Positions 34,367 through 46,441 of a stretch of DNA of 64,000 bases are shown here, in pieces. Both the position numbers and the translations under genes were made by a program. Under the pieces are notes generated by a model, which was not told the DNA's origin, searched no databases, and saw only the letters and a program-made list of their open reading frames with translations. Within the stretch, counting starts at the first letter, position 1; every line of letters begins with the position of its first letter. The DNA comes from Anthopleura xanthogrammica (taxonomy: Eukaryota; Cnidaria; Anthozoa; Actiniaria; Actiniidae): assembly GCA_964019055.1 (NCBI GenBank), contig OZ025215.1, positions 5,745,770 through 5,809,769 of the forward strand. Direction: 5' to 3'.

Positions 34367-34640
34367 ACTAGACCTTTTTGCTCTAACACTATTTTCGACT
34401 TCGTGCACTCTAAAAACAATAGTTGAGATCAAAGATGGTATGGAATTTGTACATCTTTAGAATTTGAACAAAAGATGCTTGTATTTCATTGTTGTGATTA
34501 ACAACGAGTCGCGCCATACCAATGCACAACACTTGCGTATACTGAAATTATGACCTGACTACAACTATTGTTCAACAATAATGACATACAAGCATCTTTT
34601 GTGCACGAAGTCGAAAATAGTGTTAGAGCAAAAAGGTCTA
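34367..34640. mobile_element. Palindromic element with 38-bp arms
   Basis: ACCTTTTTGCTCTAACACTA...CTTCGTGCAC at the left is matched by GTGCACGAAGTCGAAAATAG...AAAAAGGTCT at the right. Inner arms also pair (AAGATGCTTGTATTTCATTG facing TGACATACAAGCATCTT). Non-coding. Confidence 0.7.
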
Positions 34641-34827
34641 CTGCGATTCTCAATATTCTGCGAACTCAGACATTTCAACGGCTTGTTGTGAAATTGGTTT
34701 TTCGCTGCTGTCAATCAAAACTAATCAGTCGTTACCTTTTATGTCTTTGACTGGCGGCAGTGAAAAACCAAATTCCAACGATAAAACTCACAACTACCGA
34801 GTTTGCAGAATATTGAGAATCGCAGTA
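34639..34827. mobile_element. MITE-like element with 24-bp arms, abutting the previous palindrome
   Basis: TACTGCGATTCTCAATATTC at the left end is matched by GAATATTGAGAATCGCAGTA at the right end. It begins where the preceding palindrome ends. TA at both tips is compatible with a Tc1/mariner-type target. Confidence 0.7.
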
Positions 34828-35751
34828 AACATCATACGCAGAAAAAACCTTACACATTATTATTAATACTTGCGTGCAAGGATATTTTGGATATTATCTT
34901 TGTTTAATTCTGGTAAAGCAATTTCATAGAGATATTATAAACATTTTTTATTCCAAAATAACATTTCTTGTTTCCTCGCACTTTACAATAGGTGGTCTAT
35001 TGTTTCCAAATAAGCCGGAGAAATTGAAGGAACAGTTGGAGAACTGATTTTAAGATTTAAAGCGAAACAGGTCTTTATTTTAAAAAGATATCAATAACCT
35101 TAATTCTAATTTACGGCAAAACGTTCCTTTAACTCATAATTTGAAACACTGAAAGTTTTGAAGAGTTTCTCCTTTTCATTTTCGAGATTGATTTTTTGTA
35201 TAGGAAACCATAGATTTTTGACTAAGTTTCTTGTAGTTTTAGTGCTTTTCTTGCTATTTCAAGAAGATAAATGTTAAATGTTAAATGTAAAAGTTAAAAT
35301 AAATGTTTGACTACTACTACATGTGCTAAATTCAGAAATATCCGAGTGTTTTTGACGCGATACGAGCGAGTTAAAAAAAATTGGAGTCAGCTGAAGATGA
35401 ATCTGGGAAGAACCACTAAAATTTTGTTATCATTATTATAAAAAAAAACCTCCAAAACCGGTTTTGATAACTAACTCAAATAGGTATTTGTAGGTTGCGT
35501 TTTTAAAAGTTCATAAGACTAAGCTGTTACTTATTATATGCTATATTTGGATAGTCGTACCAAGACTTGAACCACATCCTGAAAACTCATTAAATTAGAA
35601 ATACTCTTGAAATAAATTTACAAGAAAAAGAAAGTAAGATTAACAATCAGTTGTAAAGTGAAACAAGATAAAAAATGATAAATAAAACTATTAAGTCTGC
35701 TACTTAGTTAAAAATATCATAATTTATTATATCCACTTTGAAATCACTAGC
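34828..35751. other. Intergenic region, nothing recognised
   Basis: AT-rich, no supported feature. Confidence 0.4.
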
Positions 35752-35755
35752 AAAT

Positions 35756-35884
35756 CCTGTAATCTGATTGGCTCTCAGTAGATTGATTCAAGCACGAATC
35801 GCACTATTTTGAGTCCGAATCGCATCTTTTTGTCAGCCAATCACAATGCAACACTAGAAAAGGTAACCAATCAGATTACAGGAT
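35756..35884. mobile_element. Inverted-repeat element with CTGTAATCTGATTGG ends
   Basis: TCCTGTAATCTGATTGG at the left faces CCAATCAGATTACAGGA at the right. A third partial copy (CAGCCAATCAGATTACAGC) follows at about 35896. Confidence 0.6.
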
Positions 35885-36062
35885 TGTATGTAATCAGCCA
35901 ATCAGATTACAGCAAATAAGGAATATAAAATGTAGCTTTTCTCAAGTTTGACTGGAATTTTTTGTTACAAAAAGAAACAAAATACTGGCTATTTGTGAAT
36001 AAATACTTTTGTATTTATCACAAATTTAGTGTCTATCTAGTATGATTTCAAAATGGATATAA

Positions 36063-36224
36063 TAAAGTGATAATTGAACTTTGTGTCGTGCAATTTTGGT
36101 CTGATATCAAACTTGCGATTACAAATCACACTCCCGCTACGCGGTCGTGTGATTTTGTTATCGCGCGTTTGATATCAGACCAAATTGCACTCCACTTAGT
36201 TCAATTACCATTATTTATCACTTA
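36063..36224. mobile_element. Palindromic MITE-like element
   Basis: The left arm has GTGATAATTGAACT and CAATTTTGGTCTGATATCAA; the right arm has TTGATATCAGACCAAATTG, AGTTCAATTAC and TTATCAC. Non-coding. Confidence 0.65.
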
Positions 36225-36360
36225 TATATTTTAGATTTGAATCCTATTTTGTTATTAAGCTCTTGCCATATTTAAAAAAAGTCGGTTGAAGTTCTGAAAT
36301 CTGAAATCTGCGACTGAGGTCATCGCTCAAAGATCCTGTCAGATTTAGATATTACGGTGC

Positions 36361-36568
36361 AAATCGAAAAATCGTGGGCACCCAGAAATAATCTAGAAAT
36401 CTTTTTTTGTTCGTTGAACAATCAGAAATGACTTTCTAACTCCAAGAAGGTCATCTGCCTACAAATCAGTCGGCCTTCTTGGAGTTAGAAGATTGTTTCA
36501 GATTGCTCAACGAACGATACACGATTTCTGAAATATTCCCGGTGCCCACGGTTTTTCGATTCGCAATT
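36361..36568. mobile_element. Palindromic element, possibly nested in a larger one (36288-36665)
   Basis: CAAATCGAAAAATCGTGGGCACC faces GGTGCCCACGGTTTTTCGATTCG; an inner pair is TCTAACTCCAAGAAGG and CCTTCTTGGAGTTAGA. Outside it, GAAATCTGAAATCTG (about 36296) faces CAGATTTCAGATCT (about 36641), suggesting a longer structure. Confidence 0.6.
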
Positions 36569-36665
36569 TTTCTGTAAACTACTTAATGATAATAATTATC
36601 ACTTTCCTTCATATTAGAATCATAGCTCACAGCATATTTCAGATTTCAGATCTCCGACCGCCAAC

Positions 36666-38823
36666 GTTTTATGTAATAGGTGTATCAGTAAAAGAACAGA
36701 AAAACTAAACTTTTTTATATATCAAATACCTCTCAACACAGAAAATACATAAAGTATTGTTTTGTTATTTCATGATTCAGATACCTACCTTCGACATGGA
36801 TGGCTCCTGGAGAAAGAACTCAACCTTGAACACTGCTGTGAAAAATATGGATGCAAAGCGCGTTCTGATTGGCCCAATTAAAGACGTCAAAAACGCCCAC
36901 GAACATTTGCTGTTAGAGACTGAATCTTTGAAATATTAATGCGTTTAGTTCTTCAACGGTTTAAGAATAATTAAATGGATAAAATTCAGTTGAGTTTTAG
37001 CAGAGTTATGTCATCATATATATATTTTTAGGTGAACCATGATTTGCATAATTTAAGGCGTGTTTTACGTAAATTATCGGTAGCATCTTCTGTTTCTTTC
37101 TAATCAAATCACTTTAAACAACCAGGTAAATTATTGGCTTTGAACAATTTTCCTATTTTATTATGACGTCCAATGAAAACAATATTTTTTTGTAACGCTA
37201 AGAATCATGGCCATAGGGTAGGAGGGGGTCTAAAGAGCAATAACACAAAGAAAACTGCGAAAAATCGCATTTTTTTGAACTTATGAAAAAAAAATTTTAA
37301 TAAAATAAAAAAATAGCGTATACTCCTAATATAATTGCAAGAAGGTTATTCTAAAAAAGGAACTTGTCAAAAAGCGAACTAGGAATTGCCAGCAATGTAA
37401 ACTTCATTCTTGCAGTTTATGATTCTTCTCATAATTTTTATTAAAATACTCAGGTGTAAAATAAAAACTCGTGCTCCCCTGAGTTATCTGCAATGCAACG
37501 CCGTACAAGATTAGTAATTTCAACAATAATTTTTCCGATTTTTATCTATATCAAGAAAATCAAATCCTACTTAATATTTAATATTTTGATAAATCATCTC
37601 GACTTCGGTGAATAATTGTTAATTAGCATAACTAGTGAATGCTTTTGGAATTTTCAGTTTTTCAGATCTCACCAAGAAGAAAGTACAAACATTGTTCTCA
37701 AAATATTTTCGTTCGTATCGTGCTTTTTATCTCCCTTTTTTGTTGGGCTACTTTTAGTAAGATCTTTTCTCGGTGTTCAACGGAAAATATAAGCAAATTT
37801 ATAATAATTTATATAAAAGATTTTGACGAGCGCGTGCTCTGATTGGCTAAAAAGTTTGTTTAATCAGAGGGTCTCGATGGGGTGGTAGTGGCAAACGGTT
37901 AAAATTTTGGCAATTTTACGGCTAACAGCTGATTTTTTCTCTTTACGGTTAACAAAAATCTTAAAGTTAAATTCCATCGTTTTAAAAGAGTTAATGATTC
38001 ATTTAGAATGTTGAAAAACACATTCGGGGCATTCTGAGATAACAACATAACATTACATCAGTCTTGAGAAGAGATCTCGACAAATACAAGTCTTACAAAC
38101 CATGACTATAAAAAAAATTATGATGAGCATTCAGCCTTCCAATAAATATTACATCCCCATAAAGCTTTGCGTTTTCGGGGGCAGCAACAAGACGAAATCG
38201 TTAATATTACTCTGAAGATTAATATAAATTGAAGAAAGTTCATCTATAATCACGTATGCATCTATCAGAAATAGAAAAAAAACATGTCAAAGTTTTAAAG
38301 GAGTAAAAGTCATGACTGATTTCTAAGTAAGGGACCGGTTATTACTTAGAGGGGGAGTGGCTGGTGCATTTTACTTTTGGTCTGCATATTTTTAAGACGC
38401 CCTCCCCCTTCCTACTGCGAATTTTTTTTGGCACCGTAATCTTTTACATAAAATGATATGACCAGTGATATGATAAAAATGTTCAGTCCAATTAGCAAGC
38501 ATTCAGTACGTTTTGTAATCAATGAAGAATAAGTTAAAATTGGGACGTTTCATTAATACTCCTTTGGCCTTACAACTTTGCACAAAAAATTGTGGCCCCG
38601 GCTCTCCCAAAGACTTGTACAAAAATAATGACACTCCTCAAGTTTGCAAAGCTTGTCACTTAACCAGCATGATAGTGCCAGAGAAACCCAGGATTTTTTA
38701 TTTTCTTCATCAGATCCTACGTGATACACGGTTCTTTTCATTAATTCAGATTCAAGATGGCCGCCGCATCGTCGAAGTAGTCCATTGGAGGTGGTGGCTG
38801 CTGAATTCTCCAGCCTTCTTCTA
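36666..38823. other. Intergenic region, nothing recognised
   Basis: AT-rich DNA. Short open frames at 36757, 37639 and 38522 match no family known to me. A GAGCGCGTGCTCTGATTGGC motif at about 37828 resembles the palindrome ends near 50420. Confidence 0.35.
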
Positions 38824-38980
38824 ATCGTATTCCAATACGAAATTTTCTCCCAACAAGCCGCCAATATAAACCCATACGTATTGGCGGCTCAAAATCACAA
38901 TAAGCTGTAACTAATTATAAATATGTTTTGTATCATCTAGAAATCTTATAGAATAGTTAGAATATTTAGCTATAAAAGTT
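38824..38980 (+). repeat. tRNA-Ser upstream flank, copy in the C block
   Basis: It matches 44505-44641 upstream of tRNA-Ser copy 3 (TATTCCAATACG, CGCCAATATAAACCC, GGCTCAAAATCACA, AATAGTTA). This marks the left part of the block shared by paralogues C and D. Confidence 0.65.
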
Positions 38981-39062
38981 GACGAGGTGGCCGAGTGGTT
39001 AAGGCGTTGGACTGCTAATCCAATGGGCTCTGCCCGCGTGGGTTCGAATCCCATCCTCGTCG
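38981..39062 (+). tRNA. tRNA-Ser(GCT), copy 2
   Basis: 82-nt class II tRNA identical in stems and anticodon (GCT) to copy 1, with CTCTGCCC in the variable arm as in copy 3. The acceptor stem pairs fully, and A box, B box and downstream T-runs are present. Confidence 0.95.
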
Positions 39063-41032
39063 ATGTTTTTATCTTTTATTGTCTTCTAGCTAGTATGCAT
39101 TGAGAGCACAGGAAGCCCACAGCTACTGGTATCAATGTTTAATATAAAAAAATGAATGATGCGCAAAAGCTCGTACTCCTGCGTGAGCTCGGCGGCGTTT
39201 CCGGATTGGCTGAAGTTCAAGTCTGAATATATTATCAGCTGTAAGTTCTTAACTGTTATTTAGGGAATGTCAATGTCAATGTCAGTTTCAATGAAACCTC
39301 TGTATGGTTGATCATCTTCATCAAAATGCATGAGAGTATTTCCATTTAACTCGTTTAAATTAAAGGATGACTAATACCGGCATTAATCAGTGTTAGGATC
39401 GATTTTGTAGAGAACATTTATGTGTTCCCACTAAATTTGTGGAATTTGGAATATTGGTTTTAGATTTATTCAGTGTGTGTACATTCTTGACTTTGCCGTT
39501 GGTACTTGGAAATATTTTAGCACTGCATGAAATGAGCGAGGCAAACACTGTTCATACATTATACATCGGTTCACTGATCAAACACAAAGCATTCAGAATT
39601 CGCCGAAAAAGAATTAACACAACATTTCCTGCATGTTTATAACTGTTTGGGCTGCTACGAAATTTAGATATCGAAACATTATCGCGCATTAAAACTTCCT
39701 TTTTTTTTGTTGCTTTGTTTTCATTTAGTAACTACTGACCTGTTTGTGGGCGTGAATACAATAATCACTCTCAATTAAAACTCTTAGTAACCAAATGTAT
39801 CGATTTGAATAGAGTTTTAATGACAGGCACGAAAACAAAACCAAAATCTCTAATATGACTTAAAATTGATAGCGTTCAACCATGCAGTATATCCGTGAAA
39901 TATAAATTACTAAATAGTACAAAATAGTGCTAATTAAACAATAGAAAACAATAGAATTTGCAAAAATTGTACTATTTAGCAATAACTAATGTTTCACGGA
40001 TATACTGTTTGCACTCTAAAACAGATGAACTACTTATCAATCCTAGTATCGGTATCACCAAATCGTACAACATTGAATATTTATCGCTCTATATAAATCG
40101 CTCTGAAGTTAAATGCCTTATAAAAAAAGTTACACGAAGCTGCTAGTCGGCAATCGGCTAAAATTTCTTAACAAGAGTAATATCGCGACCTATTTGTTAA
40201 GTTAGTGTATCAATGTTTTTACTTATTTTGTTTTCATTTTGACTATTAAACTGTTTGTGGACGTAAATACAACTGCATGATTACTCTCAATTAAAATTGT
40301 TAGAAACCTATTCATGGATTTGAATAGAGTTTTAATGACAGTCACGAAAACAACCTCTAATATATATGAATACTTCTAGAGAACTGGTTCTTAGTACCGA
40401 CAGCATCATATTGTACGACAACAAATATTTACAGCGATCAAGGTGAGATAAAAACTGAAGCTTATAAAGTAAAGAACGCCTACTTTCTTTCTGTTTTGTG
40501 TATCCGCTCATATTTCTGGTTTCTCTAGCGGTTCAAATAGGGTTGTTTTTTTCCCTTTTTTTTTAATTACAAAAAAAATCCAGCATATTTAAGTCAAAGT
40601 ATATATTTTTTGCGACTAAATCTTTAAGCCGTTTTAAATCAAGCTAGTTTAATGTCACATTTATTATCTAGTCAACAGTAATCTGTTTATACTATTTTGT
40701 ACATAGACATTTTAATAACATATGTTTTTAGAATTTTATATTAATGTATGAGTGTTCCTGTCCATAGTTATATTAGGAAAACAGTTTTATATGGGAATTC
40801 TGTTGTCCTCCCTTAGTACATTATTGTTAGTATGTATTATTTTTTATTTCCGTTTGTTTGTTATATATCTTTATATTGTAGGTCCTTATTTTTGGGAAAG
40901 TTATTAAAAAAATAAAATAAAATAAAATAAAATAAAATAAAAAAATAAAAAAAAAGTAGCGCGATTAATTATGTATGGTCTTCCATGCAGGTGTATTTCA
41001 CATTCACTTTCTTGACACAGATTCTATTCACG
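39063..41032. repeat. Upstream part of the duplicated block of paralogue C
   Basis: From about 39290 this matches the D block from about 45125 (shared: GTATGGTTGATCATCTTCAT, ACCGGCATTAATCAGTGTTA, ACCTGTTTGTGGGCGT). A motif of about 110 bp containing CTCAATTAAAACT...GAATAGAGTTTTAATGACA occurs twice (about 39742 and 40236), as it does in the D block. An (AAAAT)n run lies at about 40908-40954. A CCATGCAG at 40983-40990 before the start codon may be a 5' UTR splice acceptor. Confidence 0.65.
39872..40016. mobile_element. 145-bp insertion with TA target duplication, absent from the D block
   Basis: Imperfect TIRs GCAGTATATCCGTGAAA and TTTCACGGATATACTGT lie just inside the ends, bordered by TA at 39870-39871 and 40017-40018. 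The D block reads straight through (TTGATAAAACAGATG at about 45825), which is the empty site. TA duplication suggests Tc1/mariner type. Confidence 0.65.
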
Positions 41033-42307
41033 ATGGCTATGCTAGTAAGCATTCTACTTACTTGTATACAAGTTCTGAAGGCAATCGCGGTTGAGGAAAC
41101 CTGTCCAGTGGTCAGATACACTGGCAGATTCAAAGAGAGTAACCACGTCAAAGACCACGCTCTGCTTGGACGATCCTACAAAAACCTGACCATCAATAAC
41201 GTACAGGAGTGCTTCAGTGTCTGTATTCATGACTGTCGATGTGTGTCTTATCAACTATCTGGTACACGATGTGAGCTGATCGACGAGGACAGACATACAG
41301 CTCCTGACCTTTTCAAACCATTGGTTGGATACAAATACTACGAGCTGAAGCAGCAGTTTAAAAAGGTACAATGATCAGGAATAATACTAACACAGTGCAA
41401 AACCGCATCAGATAATGTTTTCATCACCCTTCTTTGTATAATACACTTCTGAAGTTTTCATTTTTTTAAATATATTTTAAATCTATTTCAGTCCAACAGT
41501 GTTGGTTGTTCAAGTCAGTGTCATAACGGTTGTTGTCGTTATTCTCAACCTTGTCTAAACGGTGGAACCTGCATAGAAACGTGCCAAAACGTCACACGCA
41601 AGTTTCAGTGCAAATGTCCACAGGGTTTTGGTGGAAGAGTTTGTCAGATTCCTCCTTCATGTGCTGGGTATAGTACAAGGTCTGTTCGTAACATCTACCC
41701 AATCCAAACAACCAATGGTAGGGCGTTGAAGGTGTACTGTGATATGACGTCAGAGCCAGGGATGGTGTGGACTTTGATCGAGTCATTTGCGCTTTCAAAA
41801 AAAGAAAAATTCAAAACGGCACCCATGACAAAGGATTTTCCCTCCAACGAAGAAAACCCTCCCAACTGGTCTGACTATCGCATGTCACGCAATACAATGC
41901 AACACGTCAAACGTGATGCTACTCACTGGAGAGCCACTTGTAACTATGACACTGATGGACTGCTCAAGACAGACTACATCCGGGGACGTCTCAGTGAAAT
42001 GGATGTTATGACGTATGAAATGGGAGCCACATGTGCTAAAGTCGAGTACATCAACGTGCGTGGTATAAGCTGTCAGAACTGCACCACACATTTCAAGCAA
42101 AACTCTCAGAGGCATCCATTTGTTGATAGTGTACGTGGCAGATGGGCAGACATGAAGTGTCAGTGGGATGGACGGAATGGTAGCACTGCTGATAATAATA
42201 GTTCGTGCGACAATTTTGGAAGATACGATGTTATAAACTCCGCTCATCGATGCTCATCTTCCCGTTCATCTACCACACAGTGGTGGCTTGGGAAAGCTGT
42301 CTTCTAA
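41033..42307 (+). CDS. Paralogue C: secreted PAN-EGF-fibrinogen-like protein
   Basis: Exons 41033-41365 (111 codons) and 41492-42307, with a 126-nt intron in phase 0, give 382 residues. The start chosen is the Met of a hydrophobic signal peptide (MAMLVSILLTCIQVLK), shared with D; a Met 48 bases upstream in frame lies before it. PAN domain C24 to residue 111; EGF module with PCLNGGTC and QGFGGRVC; fibrinogen-related domain from LKVYCDMTSEPG to SSTTQWWLGKAVF. Peculiar to C: Trp replaced by Ser in the NDWCDNFG motif (NSSCDNFG) and DSVRGRW in the variable loop. Upstream flank and tRNA-Ser copy are shared with D. Retaining the intron would end the protein three codons after the PAN domain. Confidence 0.85.
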
Positions 42308-44098
42308 CCACGTGATATTAACTTTTCTTCAGGCTTTAATTTTTCATTTTCGCTTTTAAATGTGGGCAAATGTAATCTTGTAACTTGTAACTTAAATTAA
42401 AGCATTCCTAATGACTGCTTGATAATGTATATGATGAACGGACTTTATTTAAAAAAGAACTACGTACATAATCAACTTCAGGCTTGAATGACTAAAGAGG
42501 CACTTGGATGAAAATCAATGAAAATTGGAACCGATAGTTAAACTTATCTATATGGTACCAATAGTAGCTAAGCAACATAATTTTTTCACAGTCAAAAGTG
42601 CCAGATAAAAATTATCAATTACTTTAGCATTTAAATTTTGATTAAATGACGTCGCTATTGTTCTTATAGATTTTAAACTAAAATTTCTCAGCAACTGCAA
42701 ATGGCTCCCTACCTAAACTTTTTGCCAATCTGGCTTTTATAATCAAAATTAATTGATTGATATTATCCTCAAATATTTGAATTATTCGGACTTTCAAAAA
42801 CTAAAGCGTTTTGTCCAAGTGCCCCTTTAAGTGTAACTCTTTACATCAGGTCACGTGATGGATAATCCAACTTTAAAGTGTAAACTTTATGCTGTTCTGA
42901 ATTCGTAGTTGAAATTATAAATTATTGAGTTGTCAAAGTTAAAGATCGCCTAAAGCGATAGGAGGTGTAAATCAGTGATTTTTCTAGACGTCGAATTGCA
43001 TGGATGTCATATGTGTCATGATACCTGTGTGAAAGCGAACTCATCCAAAAAGGACGTACTTCAAACACCCAATTTAGATAAAAGTAAAAAGTGAATATAA
43101 AATCGAAAAAAAAATCGACTTTAATAATTAAAAAAAAAAATTCGAAGTCAAGATAATGTCCTGTATGATACGGACGACCAAACAAATCCGTAAAAAGGCA
43201 CTGATTGGTTGAAAAGCAATTCCTATTGTTTTTGTCGAGCTTGATGTGCTGATAGAATTTATCTAATTATTAGTAATTGGACAGCTTGAGTTTTCTCAAG
43301 AAAAAAGCGAACGAAAACGATCCGAATTAATTAATGGCTTTTCAAATTGACAACAATTTAAAAAAATTCAGAACTTGAAGTAAATCGAGTGGAAGTTTAT
43401 ACAGATGAATTGTTTTCAATTATCATAAACACCTTTTTTCTTTGTGCGAAAAAGGGAGATGATTATTCACCATCCCTGGATCGTCCCCTCCTTAAATAAT
43501 AAGTCAAATTGTTAACGGCGCGACAGCGTTAGCTGGTACGGCCAGTACAGCGGTAAACGATCGTAGCGTACAGCTATCTGAGCTATTTGAACGCTAGAAG
43601 AAAGTTAGATCAAAATACTGGAGGACACCATTACACAGAGCATGCAATTCGCATATCTACATATATCTTAGGAGTTACCATTTTGCCAGAGCGTCTATAA
43701 TTAGAACGGCTTTCCCGCTAAGTGATGTCACCTTAGCCAATCAACGAAGCTCTAGTACGGACATAACTTCGTGTAGAGGACACAATAGAGGACACAGTGT
43801 GCGTAATTCAATAGAAACCTACTGTATTCTTTGTTATCTTAGTTCTATTGAATATCTTGAAGTCTTTTGTTGTGGCACTTAATTTTACGCGGGAAATAAG
43901 AATCTAAAAATAACCAGTCTGAGAAAGCGATAACTCGAGATAGGGGTACCAGATATAGGCTCCTGGTATGGGGCTCCTGAGTAAACAGAATGATTATGAT
44001 GCAATGGACATAGACAACATATCAGGTGAGTAATTTAATATGAAAAATAATCACAATCCATTTCGTCATAGTTATATATGTTATTTACCAGCCAGGAA
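42308..44098. other. 3' flank of paralogue C and intergenic DNA
   Basis: The first 250 bp match the flank of paralogue B in inverted orientation. A ATTAAA near 42397 could act in polyadenylation. The rest is AT-rich with no supported feature. Confidence 0.4.
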
Positions 44099-44205
44099 GT
44101 CCGGATAGGGAAAAACTGTGCCTGAGGTATCTAATAAACGGACCTCGACTGTTAGCCCGAAGACCGTTTTCAAGGCCGAGGGCAAAGCTTTTCCCTATCC
44201 AGACC
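44099..44205. repeat. Short inverted repeat
   Basis: GTCCGGATAGGGAAAA at the left faces TTTTCCCTATCCAGAC at the right. The plus-strand open frame across it is not supported as a gene. Confidence 0.5.
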
Positions 44206-44641
44206 GACTTTTGGGCAGTATGCAGCTTCCCCCTATCAATTCACTTTTCTACTTGTTTTGCATCCGTAATGTCATGGTGCACGCGGATGACGTCAGGATA
44301 CCGGACCGCGGGCCGGTACTGAGAAATTACCGCCCAGCTCAAACAGCCAATGAGAAAGTAAGATTTTTTAGGATACCGGACCGTAAATTAAATAAAAACT
44401 CGTATATTGTCGGCTCAGAATTACCACGTGTTAGGAGAATCTCGAACAAAACATATTGAAATTTATAGTCGTCAATACGTGTTTATATTGACGTCGTTAT
44501 TGTATTCCAATACGGAATATATTTTCTCCGAACTAGTCGCCAATATAAACCCGTATTGGCAGCTCAAAATCACATTAAGCTATAAGTATGCTTTGCATTA
44601 TCTGAAAATGCTAGAATAGTTAATTAATCTTCTATTCAGTT
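44206..44641. other. Intergenic DNA and tRNA-Ser flank, copy in the D block
   Basis: The last 140 bp match the flank upstream of tRNA-Ser copy 2. No gene. Confidence 0.5.
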
Positions 44642-44723
44642 GACGAGGTGGCCGAGTGGTTAAGGCGTTGGACTGCTAATCCAATGGGCTCTGCCCGCGT
44701 GGGTTCGAATCCCATCCTCGTCG
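44642..44723 (+). tRNA. tRNA-Ser(GCT), copy 3
   Basis: 82-nt class II tRNA with anticodon GCT, the same as copy 2 across the mature sequence. It is followed directly by a T7-8 run, the best Pol III terminator of the three copies. Confidence 0.95.
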
Positions 44724-46441
44724 TTTTTTTTACCTTTTTATCTTTCATTGTGTTCTAGCTAGTTTCCGTTAGGGCTACCGATAAGTACTTTATTATGTAT
44801 ATATATTTACCGCGGATTCCGATGAACTGCGACTGTTAGAGGCTAAATACTTTGTTTGCGCTAATGCATTAGGTGGACGTCAATCATTCAAGCGACGTCA
44901 CACCAATAGCGTAGCGAGGGGGTAAGGAGGGGGGGGGGGGGGGTAATGGTAAGTTCGAATTCTTTTAGGTTAAAACTTTTATTCAGGGAATCATGTCAAT
45001 TTCTCATTCCATAAATGTGCAGAATTCATTGCCAAAATGTTCGATACATCAGGATATTTTGATTTGTCCTTGATTTATGCAGTAACCAGCCAAAACACAA
45101 GGTGTTTATTAAAAAGGACAAATATGAAACCTCTGTATGGTTGATCATCTTCATCAAAATGCATGAGAGTATTTTCATTTTACTCGTTTAAATTAAAAGA
45201 TGATTAATACCGGCATTAATCAGTGTTAGGATCGATTTTGTAGAGAACATTTATGTGTTCCCTGTTCCCGCTAAAGTTTGTGAAGTTTGGAATATTGGTT
45301 TTAGATTTATTCAGTGTGTGTGCATTCTTGACTTTGCCGTTGATACTTAGAAATATTTTAGCACTGCATAAAATTAGCGAGGCAAACACTGAGCAAAAGA
45401 GTCTGCAATTCACAACTACTGTCCATACATCTGTTCACTGGTCGAACACAAACCATTCAGTCGAGGTTTCAAGGTTCAAATTTGAAAAATCCATTGAAAC
45501 CATCTTGTAGCCTCGATGGAATGCTTTGTGTTTTATTAGTGAACCGATGTATGACAAATAGTGAATCAAGGAAGACAGTATTAATTAATTCGCCGAAAAA
45601 GAATAAACACAACATTTCCTGCAGGTTTATAACTGTTTTTATCGCGCATTAAAACTTCCTGTTTTTCTTGCTTTGTTTTCATTTAGTAACTACTGACCTG
45701 TTTGTGGGCATAAATACAATAATCTCTCTCAATTAAAACTCTTAGCTACCATATTCATTGATTTGAATAGAGTTTTAATGACATACACGAAAACAAAACA
45801 AAAAACTCCAAATATAACTTGAAATTGATAAAACAGATGAACTACTTATAGATCCTAGTATAGGTTTCACCAAATCGTACAAAAACGAATATTTATCGCT
45901 CTATACATATCGCTGCTATTCGGCAATCGGCTCAAATTTCTAAAGAAAAGTAATATCGCGACCTATTTGTTTAGTTAATGTGTCAATGTTTTTCTTGTTT
46001 TGTTTTCATTTTGACTATTAAACTGTTTGTGGACGTAAATACAACTGCATGATCATTCTTTAATAATTAAAACTGTTAGAAACCTATTCATCGATTTGAA
46101 TAGAGTTTTAATGACAGTCACGAATACAACCTCCAATATAACTACTTCTACAATACTGGTTCTTAGTACCGACAGCATCATATCGTACAACAACAAATAT
46201 TTAAGGTGATTAAGGTGAGACAAAAACTGAAGCTTATAAAGTAAAGAACGCCTACTTTCTTTCTGTTTTGTGTATCCGCTCATATTTTTGGTTTCTCTAG
46301 CGGTTCAACTAGGGTTGTTTTTCCTTTTTTTATTACAAATAAAACCAAGCATATCTAAGTCAAAGTAGCGCCGATTAATTATGTATGGTCTTCCATGCAG
46401 GTGTATATGGCATTCACTTTCTTGACACAGATTCCTTCACG
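44724..46441. repeat. Upstream part of the duplicated block of paralogue D
   Basis: From about 45125 it matches the C block (39290 on), with two copies of the CTCAATTAAAACT...GAGTTTTAATGACA motif at about 45686 and 46009. A poly-G tract lies at about 44928-44943. It lacks the 145-bp insertion present in the C block and the long (AAAAT)n run. Confidence 0.65.

Noticed and set aside
38522..38864. Overlapping 100-codon frames on both strands
   Set aside because: Neither has a recognisable motif or splice support, and they end in the repeat flank of tRNA-Ser copy 2.
44118..44459. 113-codon plus-strand frame
   Set aside because: It overlaps a short inverted repeat and has no recognisable domain.
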